From JAYZQT01 sp964412235 (GTDB lineage: Bacteria; Pseudomonadota; Alphaproteobacteria; MPNO01; UBA830): a stretch of 34,948 nucleotides of DNA. Made by a program: the position numbers and the translations under genes. Where the stretch lies: the NCBI GenBank assembly GCA_964412235.1, contig CAYPNT010000023.1, forward strand, positions 1 through 34,948, in the 5' to 3' direction. Of this stretch, positions 25,294-32,988 are shown piece by piece; within the stretch, counting starts at the first letter, position 1, and the number at the start of each line of letters is the position of its first letter. Under the pieces are notes generated by a model that worked only from the letters and a program-made list of their open reading frames with translations, was not told where the DNA came from and searched no databases.

Positions 25294-26157
25294 ATGGTGA
25301 AACTGGCTAACGAAGATATAAAAACGAGAGACGTGCTCGATTGGGAGGGGCTGCACGTTTTTCACTTTCCCTTTTCATCCTGCTCGCAAAAGCTTCGGAT
25401 ATTTTTAAACCTAAAGGGCGTTAAGTGGGAATCACATCTGATCGATCTAATGGGAAATGAGAACCTAACCGAACATTTTCTGGGAATTAATCCCCGTGGC
25501 TTGCTCCCGACTATTGTTCACAATGGCGATGTTCATATCGAAAGTAACGATATTTTGTCGTATCTTGAAGGGGTATTTCCCGAACCGAAATTAATACCCC
25601 CGGGTTCGGAAAACGCAGTGGCTGAACTCCTGAAACATGAAGATGAAATGCACCTCGATTTGAGGGCACTTAGTTTCCGGTTTGTCTTTAATCCCCCGCA
25701 CGACCCGAAATCATCCGAAGACCTGAAACTCTACGCGAGCACGGGGTCCGGCACGGTGGGCGGATTGGCAGACGAACGAATTGGCGTCGAGATAGGCTTT
25801 TGGGAACAAATTGCTTCGGAAGGCATAACGGATGCCGTGGCGACCCGCGCAGCTCATAAGTTTCGGGAGAGTTTTCAAAAATTAGATGACACACTCACAA
25901 ATCAAGAATACTTGCTCCCCGATGGTTTCAGCGTGCTTGATATTGCTTGGTTTATTTATGCCAATCGCTTGACCCTCGCGGGGTATCCTGTCGATCGACT
26001 GCACCCAAACCTTAGTAGTTGGTATACACGACTTTCTCTGATGCCGGAGATTGCGCAGGAAGTTAAACTGCCGCCGCCGGTCAAAGAAAAATTTGACGCG
26101 ACGCGCGCACAACATCTGGCAGAAGGCCTGGATATAGAAGCGGTCACCGGCTTGTAA
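25294..26157 (+). CDS. Glutathione S-transferase-family protein
   Basis: A 287-residue protein with an N-terminal thioredoxin-like GST domain: F-P-F-S-S-C-S-Q-K-L-R-I at about residues 25-36, N-P-R-G-L-L-P-T near 68-75 with the cis-Pro, and I-E-S-N-D-I-L-S-Y-L-E near 84-94, where E-S is the glutathione gamma-glutamyl contact. The C-terminal helical domain contains D-G-F-S-V-L-D-I-A-W, the GST N-capping region. The protein is longer than a typical GST (about 210) because of a helical insertion around residues 115-190. GGGAG lies upstream of ATG. Could be a glutathione-dependent isomerase, reductase or dehalogenase in the same pathway as the preceding MDR gene. Confidence 0.88.
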   Translation: MVKLANEDIKTRDVLDWEGLHVFHFPFSSCSQKLRIFLNLKGVKWESHLIDLMGNENLTEHFLGINPRGLLPTIVHNGDVHIESNDILSYLEGVFPEPKLIPPGSENAVAELLKHEDEMHLDLRALSFRFVFNPPHDPKSSEDLKLYASTGSGTVGGLADERIGVEIGFWEQIASEGITDAVATRAAHKFRESFQKLDDTLTNQEYLLPDGFSVLDIAWFIYANRLTLAGYPVDRLHPNLSSWYTRLSLMPEIAQEVKLPPPVKEKFDATRAQHLAEGLDIEAVTGL

Positions 26158-26172
26158 ACGGGAGTAAGACAC

Positions 26173-27225
26173 GTGAATAACACCAAGCTTAACGCTCACT
26201 TTATTGGTGGCATACCTGTTGATGATACGGAGGCTGCCTTCCGGCGGCTTGGGGAAGATATGGGAAACTATATCAAATATATTCCGGATGGTGAGACTGG
26301 ACGGCGCCGAAGGTGGATTAGCTTTGTTAAGGATACCTTGGTTGCCAACGACTGTTTTGAACCGGATCCCGACATTCCTATTTTTCAGTTTGTGCAATAT
26401 GACGGTGTCGTCATTTGGGAGTTTAATCAATTAAAGTTCCGGGAAGGGGTCGAGCCTAATCGAGTGATGTTCAATACCGGATACGCAGATGATGCTATTC
26501 GGAATTTTAAAATATTTGACCGGCTCCAGTCGGAGGGGGTTATCCCTCACGGCGTTAAATATCAAATTTGTATGGGGACACCCTTAGCCATTACATACTT
26601 ATTTGTCGCCCCTGTTGCACGAAAGGAGTTCGTTGTAATTTATACAAAGCACCTTGCAGAAGAAATTCAGCGTATCATGGCAGAGCTCCCTAATAACCGG
26701 ATTGCATACCAGTGGGACGTGTGCATCGAAGTGCTCATGTGGGAAGCTTACCTCGATCAGAGCCCTCACCCCGATTATAAGATGGAAATTCCCGCGTCAC
26801 TGTCTGGCCTCAGTGGCCTGATTCCGACCGCCGTCGATTTAGGCTATCACTTGTGTTACGGAAGTCCTGGCGACGAGCACATGATACAGCCAAAGGATGC
26901 AACAAAGTTGGTTGAAATCGCGAACGCAATTTCGGTAGGGGCGGCCCGTGATATCAACTACATTCATATGCCGGTACCGCACGACCGAAATGATGAAGCT
27001 TACTTTGCACCCCTGAAGCGACTTGAACTGCAAACGGCAACGGATCTTTACCTCGGGTGTGTTCATCATGGGGACCATGAAGGGAACAAACATAAAGTGG
27101 AACTGGCTAGTAAGTACGTTGAGGTTGCAGCGGTGGGTGCGGAATGCGGTCTTAGTCGCGGAGACCCTGCGCTTTTCGATAATATTTTACACCAGCACCG
27201 CGAGATTATAGGCGAGTCGCGCTAA
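26173..27225 (+). CDS. MetE/UROD-like TIM-barrel protein, function unknown
   Basis: A 350-residue protein I do not recognise as a named enzyme. Its N-terminal block I-P-D-G-E-T-G-R-R-R-R-W-I (about residues 37-49) is distinctive. The C-terminal half looks like the catalytic barrel of cobalamin-independent methionine synthase: G-Y-H-L-C-Y-G gives H226 and C228, and A-E-C-G-L-S-R gives C325, matching the H-x-C and C-G-L zinc motifs of MetE. The MetE glutamate ligand is not evident; H265 or another residue may replace it. It may therefore be a zinc-dependent thiol methyltransferase or demethylase. GTG start with GGGAG (26160-26164) eight bases upstream. Last gene of the MDR-GST run; its end overlaps the convergent LLM gene by 4 bp. 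Confidence 0.65.
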   Translation: MNNTKLNAHFIGGIPVDDTEAAFRRLGEDMGNYIKYIPDGETGRRRRWISFVKDTLVANDCFEPDPDIPIFQFVQYDGVVIWEFNQLKFREGVEPNRVMFNTGYADDAIRNFKIFDRLQSEGVIPHGVKYQICMGTPLAITYLFVAPVARKEFVVIYTKHLAEEIQRIMAELPNNRIAYQWDVCIEVLMWEAYLDQSPHPDYKMEIPASLSGLSGLIPTAVDLGYHLCYGSPGDEHMIQPKDATKLVEIANAISVGAARDINYIHMPVPHDRNDEAYFAPLKRLELQTATDLYLGCVHHGDHEGNKHKVELASKYVEVAAVGAECGLSRGDPALFDNILHQHREIIGESR

Positions 27226-28139
27226 CGAACGGTCCGTCTGCTCAGGTCATAGATTTTTTCCGAGAACGTTTGCAGACGTTGCCACGAGATGGCGGGATTA
27301 CGGGCAGCCTCTCCATCCTCTGTGTACGTGTCGAGCGTAACAATTTTGCATCCCATCTCTTCAAGTTGGGTTAGATCATGGTGTACCTGCGCAATTGTTC
27401 CTTCACCTGCGACCCGCCCGTTTTCGGGTAAATCTGTATCCGTGAAACGTAGATATATTCTGGGGCAGATATCCGGGGTTGGTTTTTTCTCTCGTTTAGC
27501 AAAGCTTTGGAGCAGAGGAAGACCTTTCGTTTTTAACTCTTTGGTCGTGACCTTGAAGGGATGCCACGCGTTTCCGTAGCGGACGGCCCTCAGTATTGCG
27601 GCATTGCTCGCTCCACCGACCCAAATAGGGGGGTGCGGTCGTTGTATAGGTTTTGGGCCGGTGTTCACGTGTTTGTACGACAGAAATCGACCTTTGTAAG
27701 AGGAAATTTCTTCGGTCCAATGTTTGTAGATAACCGTCAGGTATTCGTCGGTTATACGGCCGCGCTCCTTAAAGGGTATCCCTAGCGCTGCATATTCTTC
27801 TCGTGCCCAGCCTACGCCAACTCCAAGGATGCAACGACCCCCGCTCAGTTGATCCAGGCCCGCAAATGCCCGGGCGGTTTCCAGGGGGCTGCGATAGGGC
27901 AGAATAATAACAGAAGCTCCAATTGAGATTTCTTTTGTTGCGTGGGCTAACCAGCCAAGGGTGGTAAGGGGTTCGTAAAACGGTGCTGGGAATCGAACTG
28001 CAACATCGGGCGTAATTGCTATGTGATCCGACGTCATTATCTGATGGAAGCCTAGAGACTGGACAACGTTTACCCATTGCTCGAGGACACGTACGTCTAT
28101 GGCCGGTCCAAAGTTGACAAGATTTACACCTATTTTCAT
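27222..28139 (-). CDS. LLM-class oxidoreductase, possibly F420-dependent
   Basis: A 305-residue luciferase-like barrel protein. Features include W-V-N-V-V-Q-S-L-G-F, T-S-D-H-I-A-I-T-P near residues 36-44, the L-D-Q-L-S-G-G-R-C-I-L-G-V-G-V-G-W block near 95-111, and P-P-I-W-V-G-G-A-S near 169-177. This set resembles the families of F420-dependent LLM enzymes, although FMN-dependent members look similar and cofactor choice cannot be settled by eye. The ATG at 28137-28139 has AAGGAG upstream. It is unlike the LLM protein at the left end of the window, so the two are not recent duplicates. Converges on the MetE-like gene with a 4-bp overlap. Confidence 0.85.
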   Translation of the reverse strand: MKIGVNLVNFGPAIDVRVLEQWVNVVQSLGFHQIMTSDHIAITPDVAVRFPAPFYEPLTTLGWLAHATKEISIGASVIILPYRSPLETARAFAGLDQLSGGRCILGVGVGWAREEYAALGIPFKERGRITDEYLTVIYKHWTEEISSYKGRFLSYKHVNTGPKPIQRPHPPIWVGGASNAAILRAVRYGNAWHPFKVTTKELKTKGLPLLQSFAKREKKPTPDICPRIYLRFTDTDLPENGRVAGEGTIAQVHHDLTQLEEMGCKIVTLDTYTEDGEAARNPAISWQRLQTFSEKIYDLSRRTVR

Positions 28140-28227
28140 TTAGTTGCTCCTTCGTGCTTCTTAATTTCAACTCATGAACCGCTTGGGTGTAAAGTGCGAT
28201 AGAGACATTAGGAAATTGGAGGGATCA

Positions 28228-28611
28228 ATGGGTCGTCCAGAAATGATAAAACTGGTGGAACGTTACTTTTCTGCAGTAGATGCTGAAGATTTTCCGGAGT
28301 TGAGATCAACTTTGAGAGACGAATGTATTTTTTCGGTTGAGACGCACGGCGTCGTATTAGAAGGTGTCCTGGAAATCGCTGGTATGTTTGAACGGTTGTG
28401 GTCAGGACACACGTCGGTTCAACATAAAGATTTCAGTCACGTGGTCGATCTGTCACAAGACTGGGTTGCCAGTCAGTTTAAAGTTGTGAATACAGAGTTA
28501 GATGGTGCCTTAACCCATAAATCGAATTGCAACTTCTTTGAGGTGCGGGGCAATCAATTTTCCCGGATCAAGGTCTATATGGCCGGTACAAACACTCTCC
28601 TGAGCGTTTGA
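28228..28611 (+). CDS. NTF2-like (SnoaL/ketosteroid-isomerase fold) protein
   Basis: A 127-residue protein with the cone-shaped alpha/beta fold pattern: an N-terminal helix (L-V-E-R-Y-F-S-A-V-D-A-E-D-F), a strand with E-C-I-F-S-V-E, then a long curved sheet ending I-K-V-Y-M-A-G. Such proteins act as isomerases, cyclases, hydrolases or binding subunits, so no reaction is assigned. The start is ATG at 28228 with GGAGGG five bases upstream rather than the in-frame ATG at 28174, which has no ribosome binding site. It stands alone on the plus strand between two leftward genes and ends 7 bp from the convergent PhyH gene. Confidence 0.75.
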   Translation: MGRPEMIKLVERYFSAVDAEDFPELRSTLRDECIFSVETHGVVLEGVLEIAGMFERLWSGHTSVQHKDFSHVVDLSQDWVASQFKVVNTELDGALTHKSNCNFFEVRGNQFSRIKVYMAGTNTLLSV

Positions 28612-28618
28612 TGTTTGT

Positions 28619-29446
28619 TTACGAGTTCGCCCGCCAAACTACCGGGTAGTCCGGCCCGTCTAGGGGGCTTCCGGGGCTTAGTTTTGGAGTGTTTGGCCTC
28701 GACGGGGTATAATCTCGTGGTTGCCAGGTTGCGCGGCTTCCGCCGTATCTTAGCGAAAGGGCGCGACGACGAATGCTGGTAGAGAGGTTGGGCTCAGCGG
28801 CATGCAGGGTTGCCGAATGAAAGAATAATGCATCGCCACGGTCCATTTCATAGCTTTGAACATTATACTGTTGGGGTGCGGCGTCGATGTCGGGGACCGG
28901 CCCATCAAAATCTGCGGCACCCTCAGGAGAGTTTCCGCTTCCAATCATAATAGGCTTATAGGTTTTTCCCCAAAGGTGAGAGCCCTTCGCAAATTTCATG
29001 GCTCCCGTATCCTTTGTTACAGGGTCCATTGGTATCCAAAACGACGCGAAGTCATGCCAGGATATTTCATAATAGGGCAGGTCGTGATGCCAATAAGTTG
29101 GGGTGTTGGTGCCTGGTTCCTTTACCAGGAGGTGTTCGTCTACCAGGTTAAGCTTGTCCGACTTTAGTAGGGCGGCGGCGGTTTCACTTGCCGGTGAGTT
29201 CATCACGAAGTTATGAAAAACCTTATGTCTGCGGCTCATATGGTGATCGGTGAAAAACCGTCCGTTTCCGCCCTTGACGTACTCGCGGGATAAGCCACTG
29301 GGATCCCTCATTATTTCGTCCACGGCGGTACTGAGTTTGTTCAGCAACACCATTGGAAAAATATTTTTTATGAGAACCACGCCGTCCCGATCAAAGGTTG
29401 TAATCTCTCGGTCGGTTATTTTGCTCACAGTAATGTCAATTGACAT
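28619..29446 (-). CDS. Phytanoyl-CoA dioxygenase (PhyH) family oxygenase
   Basis: A 275-residue 2-oxoglutarate and Fe(II)-dependent oxygenase. W-H-H-D places iron ligands H120 and D122, the distal ligand H215 lies in L-H-A-A-E-P-N, and R228 in R-R-R-A-L-S is well placed to bind 2-oxoglutarate. Length and the opening F-D-R-D-G-V-V-L-I-K-N-I-F are typical of the family. Members hydroxylate acyl-CoAs and many other small molecules. The ATG at 29446 overlaps the end of the GMC gene by 11 bp, so the two are translationally coupled and probably act on related substrates. Confidence 0.9.
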   Translation of the reverse strand: MSIDITVSKITDREITTFDRDGVVLIKNIFPMVLLNKLSTAVDEIMRDPSGLSREYVKGGNGRFFTDHHMSRRHKVFHNFVMNSPASETAAALLKSDKLNLVDEHLLVKEPGTNTPTYWHHDLPYYEISWHDFASFWIPMDPVTKDTGAMKFAKGSHLWGKTYKPIMIGSGNSPEGAADFDGPVPDIDAAPQQYNVQSYEMDRGDALFFHSATLHAAEPNLSTSIRRRALSLRYGGSRATWQPRDYTPSRPNTPKLSPGSPLDGPDYPVVWRANS

Positions 29447-31067
29447 GTAGGGCGGGCAAGGGATCCCGTCCGAGGATCAGATCCGAGGCTTTTTCGGCCA
29501 TCATCAAAATGGTGGAATTGATGTGCGCGGATGTAAGGTCTGGCATGGCGGAGCCGTCGACGACGCGAAGATTTTGGATTCCATGAACTTTCATTTCAGG
29601 GTCTAACACGCTTTCTTCTCCTGTCCCTATAGGACACGTGCAGGCCGGATGTTCGATAGTTACCACCGTCTTGCGAATGAACTCTTCTAATTCAGCGTCG
29701 GTCCGAATGTCTGGACCGGGTACATTTTCTATTCCGCGAAAGGGTTTTAAAGCGTCCTGGGACGCACACTCACGCGCGACCTTGAGCCCCTCTCGGAGAG
29801 ATATCAAGTCGTCGTTGTTAGAGAGAAACCTGAAATCCAACACGAGTGGTTCCATTGGGTTGGTTGAACGCAACCGCACTTCGCCCCGACTTTTTGGATG
29901 CACAATGCCTGCCCGGATAGCGTATCCATCATCAAACTTTTTCTTTATTCCCGGAAACCAGGGATTAGCATCCAGTGCAGCGCCACGAAACAAAAATTCC
30001 CAATCGGCAACGTCTACGTTAGGGGAGCTTTTCAGAAACGCATGTATTCCGCCGGGTACCACTGTGGCAGGGCCGGTGCCAAACAGGTAGGCTCGGATCA
30101 TATTAATCGCAATACGATCCATCCGGAGATCTTCACGGAACTTGCTCGTGTTAGTCGGGCGGGTCCAAGAATTGGACACAACCAAGTGATCTTGCAGGTT
30201 TTTTCCCACTGCCAAGTGTGAAATGCATTCAATCCCAAATTCTTGTAGGTGTTCTGCAGGGCCAATGCCTGAGAGCATCAGGAGTTGGGGCGTGTTAAAT
30301 ACACCTCCGCACAAAATAACTTCCTGATTTGCTGTTGCTTCAATTATTTTTCCTCGCCGAGAATATTCTATTCCAACCGCGGTGGTTTTCTTCATCATTA
30401 TGCGAGTAGCGTGAGCGCGGGTGTGGATCGTGAGATTGGGTCGGCCGCGCGCGGGCTTGAGAAATGCATTGGCAGCGGATGCACGGCGACCGTTGCGGAT
30501 GGTGTATTGGCTACGGCCGAAGCCGATTGGTTGTTGACCGTTATAGTCGTCGGTTATTGGCAAACCTACTGCTTTTGCCGCTTGTCTCCACGCATCGTAG
30601 AGCGGATCTTGTGTTTTTGCCCATTGAGTGCCCACTGGTCCGTGTCCGCCACGATAAGAGTTTTCTCCTTCTTCCCACGCTTCGCCGCGCTGGAAATAGG
30701 GTAATACCTCGGAATACGACCAACCCAACGCACCATTTCTGGCCCAGCGGTCGTAGTCGCCGGGGTGGCCACGGGTATAAGCCATGACATTGACGGATGA
30801 CGAACCCCCAAGAACCTTGCCCCGTGTAATTTTTAGTCGTCGGCCGTTGAGTGCCTCGTTTGGTTCGCTCATGTACCCCCAATCATGGAGGTTATGTTCA
30901 TGAATTTTTCCCATTCCTATTGGAATATGGATGAGAGGGTCCCAGTCCCGGCCACCGGCTTCAAGGAGCAGAACAGACACTCCTGGATCCTCAGTAAGAC
31001 GGCCTGCGAGGGTGCACCCCGCAGACCCTGCGCCAACAATTATATAGTCATATCCAGTTGTTGCCAT
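29436..31067 (-). CDS. GMC-family FAD oxidoreductase, choline dehydrogenase-like
   Basis: A 543-residue flavoprotein. FAD motif V-G-A-G-S-A-G is at residues 11-17, R-G-K-V-L-G-G-S-S near 82-90 is the first GMC signature, and G-V-F-N-T-P-Q-L-L-M-L-S-G-I-G near 255-269 the second. The catalytic pair is likely H473 and N517, 44 apart as in choline oxidase. The usual H-P-x-G-T-C-R-M-G reads H-P-A-C-T-C-P-I-G, an unusual version with an added cysteine. It oxidises a primary or secondary alcohol. It sits 30 bp after the DsbA-like gene and overlaps the PhyH gene. Annotation as choline dehydrogenase would be too specific, because bet genes are absent. Confidence 0.92.
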   Translation of the reverse strand: MATTGYDYIIVGAGSAGCTLAGRLTEDPGVSVLLLEAGGRDWDPLIHIPIGMGKIHEHNLHDWGYMSEPNEALNGRRLKITRGKVLGGSSSVNVMAYTRGHPGDYDRWARNGALGWSYSEVLPYFQRGEAWEEGENSYRGGHGPVGTQWAKTQDPLYDAWRQAAKAVGLPITDDYNGQQPIGFGRSQYTIRNGRRASAANAFLKPARGRPNLTIHTRAHATRIMMKKTTAVGIEYSRRGKIIEATANQEVILCGGVFNTPQLLMLSGIGPAEHLQEFGIECISHLAVGKNLQDHLVVSNSWTRPTNTSKFREDLRMDRIAINMIRAYLFGTGPATVVPGGIHAFLKSSPNVDVADWEFLFRGAALDANPWFPGIKKKFDDGYAIRAGIVHPKSRGEVRLRSTNPMEPLVLDFRFLSNNDDLISLREGLKVARECASQDALKPFRGIENVPGPDIRTDAELEEFIRKTVVTIEHPACTCPIGTGEESVLDPEMKVHGIQNLRVVDGSAMPDLTSAHINSTILMMAEKASDLILGRDPLPALHVN

Positions 31068-31097
31068 AAACCACTTTTCTTAAAAATTCACACTTTG

Positions 31098-31718
31098 TTA
31101 AGTTCGTTTTTGGGCACCAATTTCCTGCATTAGATTTTCGAGAACGTCGTATGGTTGAGCACCCACAACGCCAAAACCTCCCGCGACATAGGTTGGTACA
31201 CCCGACACACCGTATTCTCGGGATTTAGCCCAATCCGCGTCTATAGCTTCTTCAAAAGTTCGGTTTTCAAGGATCGATCGGGCCTCAGTGGCAGGCAGTC
31301 CTGTTTTATCTACCAGATCGACGAGCACTTCTAGGTTGCCGATATTCTTTTTGTCAATGAAATAGGCTTCGTAAAGGATTTTATCTAATCGCTCTCCATC
31401 TCTGACAGTTTCAGACCATTTGCCAAGCTCCTGTGCAAGACGACTATTATAAGTATGAGTACGTTTCCCATAGTCTAATCCTTCGGCGTCCATTCGTAAT
31501 TTCATGTCATTGTACATTTTTTCGGGATCAAGCCCGCGCTCTTTGTAAAATGTTGCCATTTCGCGCCCTTCTGCCGGCGTGTCGGGGTGTAAAGGAAAGT
31601 GGACGAGTTTTACCTCGACATTGTAATTTTCCTTCAGTTTTTCAATACGCACGGTACTGAGATAACACCAGGGTCAAACGTAGTCGCTAAATACTTCGAG
31701 TGTGACAGGATCTGTCAT
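31098..31718 (-). CDS. DsbA/FrnE-family oxidoreductase, probable selenoprotein (U-P-W-C active site)
   Basis: The gene starts at ATG 31718 with GGAGAG just upstream. Codon 15 (31676-31674) is TGA. Read through it, the N terminus is M-T-D-P-V-T-L-E-V-F-S-D-Y-V-[TGA]-P-W-C-Y, which matches the usual D-x-V-C-P-W-C-Y of DsbA/FrnE-like thioredoxin-fold proteins, with TGA in place of the first, nucleophilic cysteine. The frame then stays open for 191 codons with good family sequence: F-P-L-H-P-D-T-P-A-E-G, and G-V-S-G-V-P-T-Y near the cis-Pro. Total length is 206 residues, normal for the family; a hairpin follows the TGA. Without recoding only a fragment from GTG 31652 lacking the active site could be made. 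I read residue 15 as selenocysteine. No signal peptide is seen, so it is probably cytosolic. It lies in an operon of iron and flavin oxidoreductases. A nonsense mutation or sequence error is the main alternative. Confidence 0.8.
31642..31660 (-). promoter_or_regulatory. Candidate bacterial SECIS hairpin
   Basis: On the coding strand UCAGUAC pairs with GUAUUGA over seven positions (one G-U) around the loop CGUGC. The loop begins 21 bases after the UGA at 31676-31674 and has G as its second base. This meets the published model for bacterial SECIS elements: a short stem-loop 16-37 bases after UGA with a small apical loop and G in its first two positions. Confidence 0.65.
31674..31676 (-). other. 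In-frame TGA codon, probable selenocysteine
   Basis: TGA at codon 15 of the DsbA-like gene replaces the first cysteine of C-P-W-C. TGA ends many other genes in the window, for example the NicX-like, PhyH-adjacent GMC and SDR genes, so the code is standard and context-dependent recoding would be needed. Confidence 0.75.
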
Positions 31719-31722
31719 GTCG

Positions 31723-31728
31723 CTCTCC
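31723..31728 (-). promoter_or_regulatory. Ribosome binding site deciding the start of the selenoprotein gene
   Basis: GGAGAG on the minus strand lies four bases before the ATG at 31718. It supports initiation upstream of the in-frame TGA rather than at the internal GTG 31652, whose upstream sequence has no such site. Confidence 0.75.
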
Positions 31729-31762
31729 AAATTCTAGTGGTACAGCATGCCACGGCTTAGAT

Positions 31763-32785
31763 TTAATCTCCAGCTTCTGACGTGTTGTTTTTCGATGTTA
31801 CGTCATTACCTTGTTCATACTTTAAATCGCGGTATTTACCGGCTTTTACCGGATCGTACTTGGGTGGGTCATTTGGACCTGTGCAGGTAGGTATGCATTC
31901 TATAACGGCGTCGTAGTTGGGCTGAAAAAAGTATCCAACGGACAGACGGCCTCGACAGGGTCGAGACGCCGCATCGGGGTTAACAACCCGGTGCATGTTT
32001 GAAAGCCATTTATCATTTGTCCAACGCATTAATTGATCTGCGATATTGATTATAAAAAATTCAGGGCGGGTTTCGACATCGACCCATGTCGCATCGGGTG
32101 TTCGTACTTGTAAACCACCTGGTTCGTTTTCACCCATTAATATCGTGAGCATGCCGTAGTCGGTGTGCTCACCGGCGCGAAAGTACCCGCTCGGCGGCTC
32201 TTTTTGTAGGAGAGGATAGTAGTTGAGGCGAGTTGCCGTTGGGTGTTTGTCCGTCATATGGTCGAACCAATGCTCTGGCAACCCAAGCGCCATTGCAATT
32301 ATGTGAATGACCTTCACTACCAGTCGGTCCATTTCTTGGTAATATTCAATTGCGGCCTTCTTAAAGGGTGCAGGTTCGTCCGGCCAAAGGTTAGGGATAA
32401 AATAATTACTACCTGAAGTGCCCGTAAAATAGGGCTCGTTGGGCCAGTTTTCCGGACCGTAGTGATAAAATTCTTTTTGGTCGGGGTATGCGTCTGGGCG
32501 TATCGTCCGACCTAACGCCTCACCGGCAAGCGCTCGAAAGCCACGCGGGGTATCCGGCACAGGGTGACTCCATTTACGTTTGATTGTCTCGGGTTGTTCG
32601 AAAAACTGGTGTGCGGTTTCTCTTAGATTCTCAACAATCTCTAGCGGAACGCCGTGGCCTACAATTGAGAAAAAACCAATTGTTGAACAAGCTTCCGCCA
32701 CCTGTTGTGCGACCCTTTGCTTGGCTGTCTTTGTTCCCGAAGCAAAAGGTGCGATGTCGATTACTGGGACCCACTGCGATGACAC
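31763..32785 (-). CDS. 2OG-Fe(II) oxygenase, isopenicillin-N-synthase-like
   Basis: A protein of about 340 residues with the N-terminal non-haem dioxygenase region (V-P-V-I-D-I-A-P-F, then G-F-F-S-I-V-G-H-G-V-P) and the catalytic jelly roll: H-T-D-Y-G gives H207 and D209, S-N-M-H-R-V-V gives H265, and R-L-S gives R280 and S282 for 2-oxoglutarate binding. This is the full signature of the IPNS/gibberellin oxidase family. I chose GTG at 32785 because AAGG lies eight bases upstream; TTG at 32806 would add seven residues. It is first in a leftward operon with the DsbA-like, GMC and PhyH genes, 44 bp before the DsbA-like start. Substrate unknown. Confidence 0.9.
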   Translation of the reverse strand: MSSQWVPVIDIAPFASGTKTAKQRVAQQVAEACSTIGFFSIVGHGVPLEIVENLRETAHQFFEQPETIKRKWSHPVPDTPRGFRALAGEALGRTIRPDAYPDQKEFYHYGPENWPNEPYFTGTSGSNYFIPNLWPDEPAPFKKAAIEYYQEMDRLVVKVIHIIAMALGLPEHWFDHMTDKHPTATRLNYYPLLQKEPPSGYFRAGEHTDYGMLTILMGENEPGGLQVRTPDATWVDVETRPEFFIINIADQLMRWTNDKWLSNMHRVVNPDAASRPCRGRLSVGYFFQPNYDAVIECIPTCTGPNDPPKYDPVKAGKYRDLKYEQGNDVTSKNNTSEAGD

Positions 32786-32988
32786 GCGGTACACCTTACC
32801 TTTCAATGGCTGCGACGGTCCTGTGTCCGAGGTTGTTCCTAGACACCGAAACCGTATTGACCCATTAAGTTGGAACTCGATGCCAACATAATGCGTATTT
32901 AGTGGAATTGCACTGGAAGTTGGACACTACAAAGTTATCACGGCATTTTATGCGAAATACATTAACAAGTGCGATATTGTCCGACGCT

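Noticed and set aside
29436..31067. Calling the GMC gene choline dehydrogenase (betA)
   Set aside because: No betB, betI or choline transporter is nearby, and the active-site motif differs from BetA.
31098..31652. Treating the DsbA-like reading frame from GTG 31652 as the complete gene
   Set aside because: It would lack the whole first strand and the active-site motif, has no ribosome binding site, and in-frame homologous sequence with a proper start lies just upstream of the TGA.
31674..31676. TGA read as tryptophan under an alternative genetic code
   Set aside because: TGA is the natural stop of many genes in this window, and family alignment calls for cysteine, not tryptophan, at this position.
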